Source of the DNA: Adiantum capillus-veneris | Lineage: Eukaryota; Streptophyta; Polypodiopsida; Polypodiales; Pteridaceae | Direction: 5' to 3' | Assembly (NCBI GenBank): GCA_014529385.2 | Contig: CM043951.1 | Span: forward strand, 111,247,469 to 111,311,468 | DNA: 64,000 bases | In this document: piece after piece, positions 33,716 through 46,048 of the stretch | How the letters are laid out: each line of letters begins with the position of its first letter | Position numbering within the stretch: position 1 is the first letter of the stretch | Notes under the pieces: generated by a model | Database searches by the model: none | What the model was told of the DNA's origin: nothing | Seen by the model: the letters and a program-made list of their open reading frames with translations, nothing else | Program-made: the position numbers and the translations under genes

Positions 33716-34728
33716 AGCAATATGCTCTAATTCTCTCATTAGACGATGTGTCTAATTCCTGGATAGTAGATTTCGGGGCATTAATCCATGCGACACCACA
33801 CAAGCAACATTTCCAAGATTACACCAAAGGTAATTTTGAGTATGTATACTTAGGAGATGATGAAGCTTCTGAGATTGTCGGCAAAGATATAGTTTCTGTC
33901 AAAACTGCTAATGGAAATGAATGGAAGCTTCAAGATGTTAGGCATGTTCCTTCTCTTTGGAAAAATTTGATCTCTACAGGACAATTGGACGATTAAGGTA
34001 ACAACATTGCATTCAAAAACAAACGGTGGAAGATCTTAAAGGGATCTTTGGTGGTCGCCAAGGGAGAAAGGTCGATACACTTTACTTGTGTACTATCAAC
34101 ACACAACCTTCAGCTTGTGCAACAACTATAGTAGTTGACAGTGCGGTGTGGCACTATCGGCTTGGGCATATGTGTGCCAAAGGAATGCAAATCCTTCAAA
34201 CAAAGAAGCTTCTACCAAGTTTGAAAGAAGTGGACTTAGAGTTCTCTAAAGATTGTGTTTATGGTAAACAAAAGAAGGTAAAATTTCAAAAATCAGGAAA
34301 TGAAAGAAAAAATAAAAAACTTGAGCTGGTTCATTCTGATGTTTGGGGTCCTGCAAGTACACCATCAATTGGTGGCTCATTGTACTATGTAACATTCATA
34401 GACGATGCGACTAGAAAAACATGGGTTTATTTCATGAATAATAAGTCCGATGTGTTTTCCATATTTCAAAGGTGGAAAGCCTTTGTGAAGAATGAGACAG
34501 GTACCAATGTTAAATGCCTTAGATCCAACAATGGAGGCGAATATTGCAGCCAAGATTTTAAAAGCTTTTGTGCTAGCAATGGAATTCAGAGGCAAAGGAC
34601 AACCCTAAGGACACCTCAGCAAAATGGGATTTTGGAAAGGATGAACATGAAAATCATGGAGCGAGCATGAAGCATGTGGCTACATGTGGGCCTACCGCTG
34701 GAGCTTTGGGAAGAAGCTGTAAGCACGT
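33700..34728 (+). pseudogene. Copia 2 protease and first part of integrase
   Basis: The protease region has WIVDFGALIHATPH near 33760; the usual DSGA reads DFGA. Integrase follows with WHYRLGHMCAKG (near 34148), a Cys pair damaged to CVYGK, VHSDVWGP (near 34330) and CLRSNNGGEY (near 34515). In the last motif the second catalytic Asp is Asn. The Glu motif NGILERMN is present (near 34625), with a stop soon after. Gypsy D cuts the frame after AVST. Confidence 0.88.
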
Positions 34729-35961
34729 TGATGGAGCAAAAGATGTCGTGCGCACACTCACACACCCAGACAACTCAACACAACACAAGGATTTTACTTG
34801 AATTCCTCACCTCAATCACTACCACTCAAAAGCTCCCTAAAAACTCTACCCACAAGCTCGATTCAAACTCCAAACGCCTCGACCTACAAGCCCTTGCCTG
34901 CCCGCAGACACTATAAGGTGAGTCGAGGTGATCAACACTTGAAATCAAGCTTGATGGTGACCATATTATACAATAAAAACCATCAAAAAACCAAAAAATC
35001 CAGCAGCAAAAGGACACTCTCAAACCATTGCAAAAGCTTCACCAAACTCCACTCTGTTGGACTCTTTGGAGTAGCGCCAACCCTAATGGCACCGATACAG
35101 GGTCACATAGTCTTGTAGAAAGCCACACCTTCTTCCCTCAATTACTTGCACACACACATCCATGGAAACCTCAGAACTTCCATAGACTCTCTCAAGTGCA
35201 AAATTGAAGAGATAAAGCTCTCATTCACTCCTCCACACACTCGAAAACAGGACGGGAACACGACGGGACTGCACTAGACCACCTGTACGAACCCTTCTTC
35301 CTCCCACAGAGAGAGGGGTGGAAGTGTTGATATTGCTCTTCCAAAGTACTCCCTCAGCTGGAACCATCACGACACCGTGAGTGATGTGGAAATTTGAAGC
35401 CATTTCACACCTTTTTTGACCATTTTTTGACCTTTTTTGGCCCAGTTTTGGCCAGTTTTGACCCCTGGCAGACATTGTTCGTAGGAAAACCCCCAAACGG
35501 GCTCCAAAATTCACCAAATTTTGCATTCTTGATCCTAGATACCCAAAGAATATTTCTACATCCCCACATTCCATTTTTGACCACTTCTAGGGCGATGCAC
35601 GTATCACCGCAGATCAGGCGCCGCAAATAGACAGTCACCGCATGTGTCAAACTTCTCGAGCGGGATGAGAGTACCCACACTTGTCACTTGCATTATTTAC
35701 ATTCTAGAAAGCTCAAACACATTATCTAGAACCAAAATAAGCCACCTAAAACCATATCCAAGGCCCCGATACCCTATACGGGCATGTACATGTGTTCGAC
35801 TGCTAGTGCACGAACTTGACTATTCACAATGTGTACACATTGCATCTTTTTTTGAACTTGAAACCACTTTGCAAAGCTCCCAAATTCATGTATTTACATA
35901 TTTTTGTACATATGACCATGCATATAAACGCTACTTTGTACACGCCAAAAGCGGTCTATCA
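34729..35961 (-). repeat. 3' LTR of gypsy D (left copy)
   Basis: This 1233-bp LTR is near-identical to 41227-42459, with scattered substitutions and single-base indels. The interior edge carries a purine-rich tract on the minus strand (GAGGGTGGGCAATGA, about 35962-35976). Confidence 0.92.
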
Positions 35962-36010
35962 TCATTGCCCACCCTCTAGGTAGAGGATTTATGCTCAACC
36001 AAGAGACTAT

Positions 36011-39000
36011 TTGCATCTGGAACCACATCTCGCACAAAATATTTTTTCAATCGATACCCATTTATTCTGTAGTGCATTTCACTCTGTATGGACCCAACCA
36101 TTTGTCCCTCAACTTCTTTTGAAAAGTAAAATCCAAGCGAGAATCATACTTCATCACCAGATCTCCCTCTTTGCAGATTTCTTTCTCTGGCAGCCTTTTA
36201 TTCATTTTCTCCATCCTTGTCTCTGCTTGTTGAAGATAATAATCATTGGCTTTCTCTCTATTCATTTTTAGCAACTCTAGAGAAAGAATTCTTTCTTGTA
36301 GCTTGTCACTATGATCACCTTGCATTCTACACAACAACTTCAAGGCATCCAACTGCACTTGTATGGGCATAAGAGCTTCTTTTCCATAAACAAGTTCATA
36401 TGGTGTAAAGTGTGTTGACACTCTATACGCAGTTCTATAAGCCCACAAACACTTTTCCAAGTCCAAGTCCCACTCTTTAGGATGCTCTCTAGCATACTTT
36501 GATAGCATCCTTACAATTTGACCATTGCAGTTCTCAACCAACCCATTGCATTGTGGGTAGTAAGGAGAAGAATGCCTATGCTGAATTTTCAATTTATCCA
36601 TGAGAGCAACAACAAGTTTTCCCCTAAACCCTAATCCACGATCAGAAATAATAACCATAGGAGCTCCAAACCTGCAACACACCTGTTCATATAAAAAAGA
36701 GGCCACTCTTCCTGCTGTTACATCATTTACTGCTCTTGCCTCCACCCATTTTGTCAAATAGTCCACAGCCACAAGGATATACCTTTTACCATTGTTGGTC
36801 CTTGGCATTGGACCTACAACATCTACTCCCCATTTTGCAAATGCATCAAAAGACATTATAGCTTTCTGAGGCTCAGCCAAAAGCTTCCGATTTGCAATTA
36901 CTTGGCATTCATGGCATGACTTGCACCAAAAATAAGCATCTCTCATCATAGAGGGCCAACAGTAACCTGCTCTCAAAATACGAAAGACAACCTGATCCTT
37001 GCCTTGATGGCCTGTTTCTTCATGGCAGTGCTCCAAAATCAAGCCTATCTCTTCTTTGTACGGCACTTTTCTCAAAATGCTATCCTTGCCATAAAGCATG
37101 AGATCCTCACCTACCAATGTGTAGTTTCTTGCTTTTACAACTATTCTCTTATGCCAAACCTTTGACATGCTCTCTGGACATTGCCCTTTACCAAGAAATA
37201 CTTCTACATCTTGCAATGATTCCCTTCCTGCATACAAGGCTTCCTTGACCTTTAAAGGAGCTACCAAGGCATCCAACTTGTCCCTAGCCAACTCATCAGC
37301 TTCTTTATTCTGCTCACGAGGAACATGCTTAAATTGTATCTTCTCAAACTCATGAAAAAGCTTCTTGATGCCATAGAACCACTTCTTTAAATTGTCTTTC
37401 TTAACATTCCACATACCAAGCAACTGATTCATGACTAGCAATGCATCCCCTTTTGCAATGACCCTCTCAGTCCAAACTCAACCCACTGCTTCAACCCAAG
37501 GAAAAGCGTGAGGTACTCGGCCTCATTGTTACTTTCAGCTTCATCAAGATTGTAAGCTCTAGAAAAGATTACATCGCCTTTTGGGTTCTTAATGACTACC
37601 CCACCACTTGCCTTTTGAAGAAATTTCCTGTATGCACCATCAAACATCAATGTATACGCATATGTAATATCTACTTCCTCTTCATGATCATCCTTGTCAA
37701 CCCTTGGGTAAGATGGAAGCTCGCCCCCCTTATGTACCACCATGTCTGCCAAGTGAGCTTTAACAAAATGATCCACTTTAAACTCAAACTCATACTCTTG
37801 AATCTCCAAAGTCCACTTTAAGATGCGCTTGCTAGGCTTCAAATGTTGTACTACATCCGGCAAAAGATTCGATGTGGTGAGCACATAGAACTTTTGGGGC
37901 AACAAATACGTTTTAAACCTTCGACAAGCAAGAACCAAGTCAAATACCCACTGATCCATTTCCGTATAGGAGAACTCGCTTACATTCTTCATCTTGCTGT
38001 CAAAATAAACTGGCTTGAAGTTCCTTCCTTGCTTTTGTAAGAGAACTGACCCAAAAGCTATTGACCCCACGCTAATAGATACATAGAAAATCGACTGCAA
38101 GTCGGGAGGACTCACTGTTGGTAAAGCACACAATACCTCCTTGATGCCATCAAAAGCCTGTTGCCTGTCTTCATTCCATTCAAACCCTTGAAATCTTTGA
38201 CTCAATTTCTGGAGAGGATACACATACTGACATAGCATCCATAAAAAACGTGACAAGTACTTGAGCTTATGCACAAATGATGCCAAATCCTTTGTGTTGC
38301 TGGGCGGATCCATAAGCAATAAAGCCTTAACTTTCTTTGGGTCAGCTTCTATTCCATTTTGCGAAACCACATGTCCTAGCAAATGGACTCTGGCATGAGC
38401 AAACTTACACTTCTTTGGGTTGAGTTGCCCACCCTCTTGTTGAAGCCTTTCAAAACTCAACCTCAACTTCTCCAAATGTGTGACCCTTAAGCTATAACAC
38501 CCAATGTCATCCATGAAAACACGAATGAACTTACCCAAGTAGGGACCAAACACTCTATTCATCCATCCTTGGAAGGTAGCATATGCATTAACCAGCCCAA
38601 AAGGCATTCTTTTGTAGGAAAAACAACCCCAAGGAGTAATGAAGGTCGTCTTCAATCGATCTTCAATTGCTATCAAGATTTGAAAGTAGCCAGAAAATCC
38701 ATCCATGATTGAGTAACGTTCATGACCTGCAACCTGATTGAGGATTTCATCTAGAAAGGGTAGTGGGTAATGATTCCTTTTTGTGGCAGCATTCAAAGGT
38801 TTTAAATCAACACATATCCTAAATCTTCCGTGCTTCTTAGGCACAATAACAACTGGAGAGACCCATTCGGACTCCTCCACTCGAAAGATGAAATCTGCTT
38901 CCAAAAGCTTCGTCACCTCTTCATGAAGTGCCTTCTCATGAATGACCCCCAACCTCCTAAGCTTTTGAACCTTTGGCTTGGCACCTTCTTTTAGATTGAT

Positions 39001-41058
39001 CTTATGCTCGACTCCTTTAGTTCCTTGCAACTCTGTATATTCAGTGGAGAATAGCTTTGGAAACTCTGTAAACATGTCTTCATACTCCTTTTTTTCTTTT
39101 TCTGTCAAGTCCTCTCCTAGCATGCTCCTTACATTCACTTTGGCAGGCTCTACAATTGCTTTTGGACTATCCTTCTCCTCCTTGACCTTATCATCATGCA
39201 TCGATGCTTCCTTTTCAACACTCATCCCAAAAAGATCAGGACATAATTGCATCAAGCCTTCCTCTACACTTTCTTCTAATGATGTAGACGAAGCATCACT
39301 ATCGTATGATGTGGTTTTCGTCGAATCCGTATCTTGCATCTCCACTAGGGGCTGTGTACGGCTCTCATGTGTCTTCATGCTGTAGACAATGGTCCTTCCT
39401 TTCTCTTTGTCGAGGATGGTGATCAAGCCCGTGCCTCAATCGTGCTTAGCACCAAGGGTTATAAGCCATGGCCTCCCTAAAATGATTGGATACGCATTCT
39501 CACCTGCTTGCATCACGTAGCAATCAACCAAGCACTCAATCCCCAAGACTTTTATCTTCACATCTTCAGCTATTCCAAGACACCTTGCCTTTTTGTGGTT
39601 GGCCATCCTCATACGGATCGAAGCATTCACTGACATCTTAACGCCTGCTTCCTTCATGATAGCCTCGGTCATGACACACACCTGGGCACCACCATCCACA
39701 TATGCTTGCACTTCCATCTTCTTTCCCAGCATAGCTTCAACTATTGGCACCGTATCCACTGGGTGACCAACCCTCAAAGATGACACCATGATTTGACGCT
39801 TTTCATTCTTGGAAGGGAGCCGCGTACTCACACACTTGGTCCACTGCCTCCTCAATTTATCATTCAAAGCCACCAACTGACCAAAAGATATATTTTCCTT
39901 TTGATTTCGTATGTCGTCGACAATATCATAGTCTTCAACACCTTGGCCAAGGAGGTAGTCCTTTGGACCAATTTTCCTTCTTCGTCGCCTCTTGCTACTT
40001 TTTGGTTTGTTTTCTACCTTAGCCTTTCCTTTCCTTGCTCTTGTTTCCCTCTCTTCTTATGTCTCTTTCTCCCTATCATGCCTAGCTCTCTTATTGGCCA
40101 AAACATCCACATCTTGATGCTCAAGGGTAATGATGTTGATAGCCCTACCTTCTCCATTTACAGGCAACGGTTGCGGTTGTTGTTGCGGCGGTGGTGCTTG
40201 TAGTGCCCGTTCTTGATGATTTTCTTCTATTCTTCCTCGACCACGTCCATATAGGGGGTATATCCCTCCTCTCTCTCTTGGTGGTTCAGGACAATCAGGG
40301 GCGTAATGACCCTCTTCATCACAATTGTAGCATCTTCCTTGTAGCCTTCGTCCCCTGCCTCTCCCAGCCAGCCGCTCCTCTCTTTGGTTCCTATTCATTA
40401 TGTTAATTCTTAATTCTTGCAACTGACCAGCAAGATCATGCAAAACCCGGGCCGTAATGGGATCAGGACCTTGAACCACTCGCTCCACTCTATCATCCGT
40501 TGTCACAGGGACCATTGGTTGCACCACAACTGGCTCCGCGTGTGTCAGGCCTTGCTCCCACCTCCTCTTGATCTTCTTGCTCTTGGCCTTGGCAATTTCC
40601 ACAGCTCTTTCAAATGTAGCAGGCTCATCTTGATCGACCTTCTCCCTTACACTTGGATGGAGACAATCCATAAACTGACGCACTTTAAAGAAATCCCCTG
40701 GAGGTAGTTGGGATGCCGCCTCTAATTGAACCCAAAGCCCTTTGAAGTGTTGCAAAAACTCTTTAAAGTTAGCATGAACATCTTGCTGCAAACCTCTCAA
40801 TTTTGTCGTCGCTTATGTTGCGGTTAGTTTCTTCCCAAACCCGTCAAAAATTGCCAACTTCACCTGCTCCCATGTTTGCTTTTTGTCTTCCTCTAAACCT
40901 TCAAACCACTCCCGAGCTTCTCCTTTGAGCACACGAGGAAATACATGAATCTTGGCTTAGTCATTCACAATGTGCATACCAAGCGTATGCCATTCAAAGT
41001 CCGCAATCCAGTCCTTCACAACCTCCTTCCCTGTAAACACTGGCAGACTATACGCCAT
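36011..41058 (-). pseudogene. Gypsy D gag-pol polyprotein with stops and a frameshift
   Basis: The start Met is at 41058. Gag ends with the knuckle CYNCDEEGHYAPDC (about 40300-40345). Protease has AYVDGGAQVCVM (near 39680-39715). RT has RICVDLKPLNAATKRNHYPL (near 38800) and a retained VFMDDIGCYS box (near 38510). The aRNH starts MFDGAYRKF (near 37640). Integrase shows CHEETGHQG (near 37015), CKSCHECQ, WGVDVVGP (near 36825), ISDRGLGF (near 36645) and NGLVENCNG (near 36535). Stops lie near 40957, 40814, 40057 and 39434. A one-base shift near 37450 falls within the aRNH, and another shift lies near 36075 at the C-terminus. The stop near 39434 fits TGG-to-TGA and the others fit CAA-to-TAA. It is dead but well preserved. 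Confidence 0.92.
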
Positions 41059-41203
41059 CCCTTTGAAGTTGCTTCTCCCTTGCGTGAGTAATTCCACAAG
41101 ATTTGAAGTCTTTCACCTCAACCAAACCACCACTTTTCTTCAATGAAGCTCTAACTTCATAGCAAAACCGCTTCACCTGGGTGCACAACCGGCATATTTC
41201 CGC

Positions 41204-41221
41204 TCCCCAGCGGGATCGCCA
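41204..41221 (-). other. Primer binding site of gypsy D
   Basis: On the minus strand, TGGCGATCCCGCTGGGGA lies five bases past the 5' LTR edge. It differs clearly from the TGGTGCC site of A, B and C and is closer to the TGGCGCC-type sites of Athila/Tat elements (family knowledge; the tRNA is not proven). Confidence 0.65.
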
Positions 41222-41226
41222 AAGGA

Positions 41227-42459
41227 TGATGGAGCAAAAGATGTCGTGCGCACACTCACACACCCAGACAACTCAACACAACACAAGGAATTTTCTTGAA
41301 TTCCTCATCTCACTCACTACCACTCAAAAGCTCCCTAAAAACTCTACCCACAAGCTTGATTCAAACTCCAAACGCCTCGACCTACAAGCCCTTGCCTGCT
41401 TGCAGGCACTACAAGGTGAGTCGAGGTGATCAACACTTGAAATCACTCTTGATGGTGACCAAAATATACAAGAAAAACCATCAAAAAACCAAAAACTCCA
41501 GCCAAAAAAGTACACTCTCAAACCATTGCAAAAGCTTCACCAAACTCCACTTTGTTAGACTCTTTGGAGTAGCGCCAACCCTAATGGCACCGATACAGGG
41601 TCACATAGTCTTGTAGAAATCCGCACCTTCTTCCCTCAATTCCTTGCACACACACATCCATGGAAACCTCAGAACTTCCATAGACTCTCCCAAGCGAAAA
41701 ATTGAAGAGAGAAATCTCTCATTCACTCCTCCACACACTCGAAAACAGGACGGGAATGCGACGGGACTACACTAGACCACCTGTAGGAACCCTGCTTCCT
41801 CCCACACAGAGAGGGGTGGAAGTGTTGATATTGCTCTTCCAAAGTACTCCCTCAGCTGGAACCGTCACGGCACCGTGAGTGATGTGGCAATTTGAAGCCA
41901 TTTCACACCTTTTTTGACCATTTTTTGACCTGTTTTGGCCCAGTTTTGGCCAGCTTTGACCCCTAGCGGGCATTGTTCGTAAGAAAACCCCCAAACGGGA
42001 TCCAAAATTCACCAAATTTTTCACTCTTGATCCTCGATACCCCAAGCATATCTCCACATCCCCACATTCCATTTTTGACCACTTCTAGGGCGATGCACAT
42101 ATCACCACAGATCAGGCACCGCAAATGGACAGTCACCGCATGTGTCAAACTTCTCGAGCGGGATGAGAGTACCCACACTTGTCACTTGCATTATTTACAT
42201 TCTATAAATATCAAAAACATTATTTAGAACCAAAATAAGCCACCTAAAACCATATCCAAGGCCCCGATACCCTATACGGGCATGTACATGTGTTCGAGTG
42301 CTAGCGCATGAACCTGACTATTCACAATGTGTACACGTTGCATCTTTTGTTGAACTTGAAACCAGTTTGCAAAGCTCCAAAATTCATGTATTTACATATT
42401 TTTGTACATATGACCATGCATATAAACGCTACTTTGTACACGCCAAAAGCGGTCTATCA
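41227..42459 (-). repeat. 5' LTR of gypsy D (right copy)
   Basis: This is the same length and ends as the left copy. It should contain the promoter for the minus-strand gag-pol. Confidence 0.92.
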
Positions 42460-42463
42460 ACGT

Positions 42464-44560
42464 CTGTGTACTTAATCAACCGATCACCCTTAATGGCATT
42501 GGATGGGGGAGTTCCAGAAGATGCATGGATAATTAAACTAGTGAATTATGCATTTCTCAAAGTGTTTGGGTGTGAGGCTTTCATGCCTAAGATCAAAGCT
42601 AGATGCAAAGTCCAAAAAGTGTTTCTTCATTGGCTATGGAGAAGGTGACTTTGGGTATCACCTACGGAATCCTGAAGATGGTAAAATCTTGAGAGGCAGG
42701 GATGTAATTTTTAACGAACAAAATATGTACAACAATTACTTGGAAAGAAAACAAACAAAAGAAACAGGTGATGAGTACATGGAGCTTGAGGACTGTGAAG
42801 ACTCAAGGACTGCAAACGGTGGCAATGTGCAACAACTTCAACCAAATGAGGAGACTCAACCTATTCCCTGAAGATCTACAAGAGCAAGTAGACCTCCAAA
42901 AAGGTTTTTTCCTTCATTTAACCATCTCTTGATCTCAAATTTTGGAGAGCCACAATCATACGAAGAAGCTATGCAACACGAATCCAAAGAAGAATGGACG
43001 AAAAGCATGCAAGTGGAGATGGACTCACTACATCACAACCAAACATGGAAGTTGGTTGAGTTGCCTAAAGGTAAGTGGAAAATTCAAAACAAATGGGTGT
43101 ACAAGCTGAAGGAAGAAGAAGGTGGGAAGGAAAGGTACAAGTCTAGGCTTGTGGTAAAAGGGTTTTCTCAAAAGAAAGGTATTGACTTTAATGAAATATT
43201 TTCTCATGTTGTAAAAATGAACTCAATTAGGCTTGTCTTAAGCCTTGTGGCTTCTCACGATTTAAATCTTGAGCAAATGGATGTAAAAATGGCATTCCCT
43301 CACGGTGACTTAGAGGAGGAAATTTACATGCTTCAACCAAAGGGGTATGAAGCAAAAGGTAAGGAGAAAATGGTTTGCAAATTAAAGAAAAGCTTGTATG
43401 GATTAAAGCAAGCATCAAGACAATGGTACTTGAAGTTAGATCGATGGATGTTAGATAATGGATTCAAAAGATGCAACTCATATCATTGCATCTACGCAAA
43501 GAATTTGGGAGATAGTAAGTTCATCATCCTAATGTTGTATGTTGATGACATGCTGATTGCACGTGCTAACATGCAGGACATCAGAGACCTAAAAGAGGAG
43601 CTCTCTAAATCTTTTTCAATGAAAGATTTAGGTGCTGCAAAGAGGATACTTGGTATGAAAATATCAAGGGATAGGACGAAGAAGACAATAAAGCTATCTC
43701 AAGAAGGTACTAGAAAGGTTTGCAATGCAAAATGCAAAACCAGTTTCTACACCTTTGGCTGGTCATTTTAAACTAACCAAGGATATGTGTCCAAAGACAC
43801 AAGAGGAGATAGCCTATATGTTAAAGTTCCATATGCTGCCGCGGTAGGTTCTCTAATGTATGCTATGGTCTAGACAAGGCCAGATATTGCACATACAATG
43901 GGAGTTGTGAGCAGGTTCATGGATAACCCAGGTAAAGAGCACTGGCAAGCTGTGAAGTGGATACTTAGGTATCTAAAAGGGACAACAACAACAAATGCTT
44001 TGTATTTTGGAGGAACTGATATTTTTCTAGAAGGGCAGATATGGAAAATATTTTTGTAGAAAGAACTCATGCAGATATGGCAGGTGACAAAGATACTCGA
44101 AGGAGCACTACTGGCTATGTCTTCATGGTTGGAGGCAGAGTAGTAAGCTGGGCTTCAAAGCTGTAGAAAGTGGTCTCACTTTCTACCATGGAAGCAGAGT
44201 ATGTAGCAGTGACGGAGGCAAGAAAACAAATTTTGTGGCTTCACAGATTCTTAGAAGAGCTTGGATTCAAACAAGACAATTGTGTCTTGTACTATGATAG
44301 CCAAAGCGCTATCCATCTTGCAAAGAACTCAGCCTTTCATTCAAGGACAAAGCACATTGAGGTGAGATATCCCTTCATACACACTCTTTTGGAAGAGGGA
44401 CAACTAAATCTAGGAAATGTGCATACAGGTGAAAATCGTGCGGGGACATGTTTACAAAGGTGGTCAACAAGGAGAAGTTGAGATTTTGCTCGTCTTCAAT
44501 TGGCATTCAAGGATAAGAAGCCAAGATGGAAAGCAATCCCATTTTTGGTTTGCAGATCAG
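42464..44560 (+). pseudogene. Copia 2 end of integrase, reverse transcriptase, RNase H
   Basis: This continues copia 2 to the right of gypsy D: SVYLINRSPLMAL, then KVFGCEAF and a shift near 42600. RT is open at 42929-43771 with WKIQNKWVYKLKEEEGGKER, MDVKMAFPHGDLEEEIYM and the LYVDDMLIA box (near 43535). A frame change near 43710 precedes the ISxLMYAMV region, and a TAG interrupts it near 43871. RNase H ends at 44170-44481 with SLSTMEAEYVAV, DSQSAIHLAKN and SRTKHIEVRY. The RT active-site residues survive but the gene is split. Confidence 0.9.
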
Positions 44561-44576
44561 CCTCCAAGTGGGAGAT
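44561..44576 (+). other. Polypurine tract of copia 2
   Basis: CTCCAAGTGGGAGAT directly precedes the 3' LTR start at 44577, the usual copia arrangement. Confidence 0.7.
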
Positions 44577-45272
44577 TGTTGAGTATGGAGCCTGATTTAC
44601 CCCTCGTAATTTTTTATGGTAAAACAACACATTTGTAAGGCCCCCATTATGAGGAGAAGCCATCGTGTGTGAAGGAAAACCACTCGTCGAAAACCAAAAT
44701 TTTCAGTCGAGATATTCCTTTTCGTCGGAATATTATGGCCAGATGGCGATCAAAAAGTGGTCGGAAAACGATCGACTGATTGGCCGATTGGCCGATGGCC
44801 GGTGGCCGGAAGTCAATAGTCGACATCCGGTGGCCGAATTCAAAAGTGGAATTGTCTTCTCAATGGCGGCCACACATGGGCGGGTTGAAGGGTCCGATTT
44901 GGACTTATCTACACAAGGGCGGCTACACATGGATGCCTCTCATCCATGTAAATAAAAGGCCTATAAAAGGAGGCCATTTCTACACACATTTCATAGTGTG
45001 AAGTTGATACAACAAGGTGGGTGTGAGGTGGTGAGAGTGAAGCAAGGCGGAAGCTCTATTAAGGGTATAATCCCTTTGTAAACTACTTCGTGTTTTGAAG
45101 TACTAAAGCCATTGATTGGCTACTTTCTCGTGGACGTATCCCACATTGGGTGAACCACGTATATCATGTGTACTCTCTCTCTCTCTACTCTATAATCTTG
45201 TGTGTGAAATCTATCTCTCTCCATTAAGTATTCTACTCAAATATCTATTTAGGTACATCATATTTCCTAACA
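44577..45272 (+). repeat. 3' LTR of copia 2
   Basis: This 696-bp LTR ends CCTAACA at 45272, followed by the TSD GAAAG. Confidence 0.9.
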
Positions 45273-45277
45273 GAAAG

Positions 45278-45508
45278 GGCGCCCATTTTGAGTTCCTACT
45301 GCCTGGACAGGCACCTAGTCATTTTTTTGGTCCCCGGACACTTGCCCCCACCCCATTTCTTGGTCAAATGGTCATCGACAACTCATTTTTCACCCAAAAA
45401 AGACCAAAATTGGACCAATTAAATGGTGCCCAAGGAGAGAACCATGTCCACTAAGAGGAGAGAGAAAATCTTTTGGGATAAGAGCCAAAAACATCCCCTT
45501 TTTAATAG
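45278..45508 (+). repeat. 3' LTR of gypsy A, second segment
   Basis: It aligns with about 2686-2910 of the 5' LTR. It ends in AATAG (45504-45508), the TSD of copia 3. Confidence 0.85.
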
Positions 45509-45774
45509 TGTTACCATATACATGTGGTAGTGATGTGTGTGAACACACATCACTATATACATGTGGTAGGGATGTGTGTGAACGCACTAGGACCGCCGGG
45601 GCATTTTTTCCCCCTTTAGGAGGTTTTTCCCCCCGAGCATTGTATATACGCCCATCACTCTAGGTCTATCTATCTTTTCATTGCACACTAAGTAATACAC
45701 TCTCCATTGTGTGCCTTGAGCTTGCTTTGTCTTCTCCAAGCTATGCGTGTTTCTCTGCAACCCTAATTCCAACA
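45509..45774 (+). repeat. 5' LTR of copia 3
   Basis: This is 266 bp. A ~38-bp tandem duplication of the ATACATGTGGTAG..GATGTGTGTGAAC segment near the left end is absent from the 3' LTR. Confidence 0.9.
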
Positions 45775-45777
45775 ATT

Positions 45778-45795
45778 GGTATCAGAGCAGGTTGC
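45778..45795 (+). other. Primer binding site of copia 3
   Basis: TGGTATCAGAGCAGGTTG lies three bases after the LTR and fits an initiator methionine tRNA primer. Confidence 0.9.
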
Positions 45796-46048
45796 GTCCT
45801 CCCGCGCTTAGTCGCCAACTGCTCGAGTACACGCCTGCTCACTTTCTCCGATTTCACTGAGCTTTGGTGAGCGTTCTCGCAGGACTGCACAACCAATTTC
45901 GTCATTTTGTACAGATTTTTTGTCGGTGCCATTTTCTGCATAACAGATGCCCTATAGTCTTCTGCGGTTTGTGCTATATAGCACGTGTTGTTCTCGCTCT
46001 GTTTCTCCTATTTTCGGGCAGTTTTCACATCAGGTGCAACATTTACCA

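Larger units (their letters stand above)
34729..42459 (-). mobile_element. Gypsy D: Tat-like Ty3/gypsy element inside copia 2
   Basis: Two LTRs of exactly 1233 bp (34729-35961 and 41227-42459) with TGAT...ATCA ends surround a minus-strand gag-pol. ACGT is shared at both flanks (34725-34728 and 42460-42463). The copia 2 integrase frame resumes with SVYLINRSP right after the insert. The equal LTR length and high similarity suggest a younger insertion than copia 2's own decay. The coding frame has several stops and a frameshift. Confidence 0.93.
32113..45272 (+). mobile_element. Copia 2: Ty1/copia element interrupted by gypsy D
   Basis: The LTRs at 32113-32830 and 44577-45272 share TGTTGAGTATGGAGCC starts and CTARCA ends. 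GAAAG duplicates lie outside (32108-32112 and 45273-45277), with gypsy A LTR on both sides. The gag, protease and integrase start are left of gypsy D (34729-42459). The end of integrase, RT and RNase H are right of it. Several frameshifts and lost catalytic residues make it dead. Confidence 0.93.

Noticed and set aside
34674-35118. Possible coding frames just right of the copia 2 integrase
   Set aside because: They begin in the gypsy D LTR at 34729, not in a gene.
35221-35680. Minus-strand frames in the left LTR of gypsy D, also at 41767-42178
   Set aside because: They are within LTR sequence, duplicated only because both LTRs are copies; no domain.
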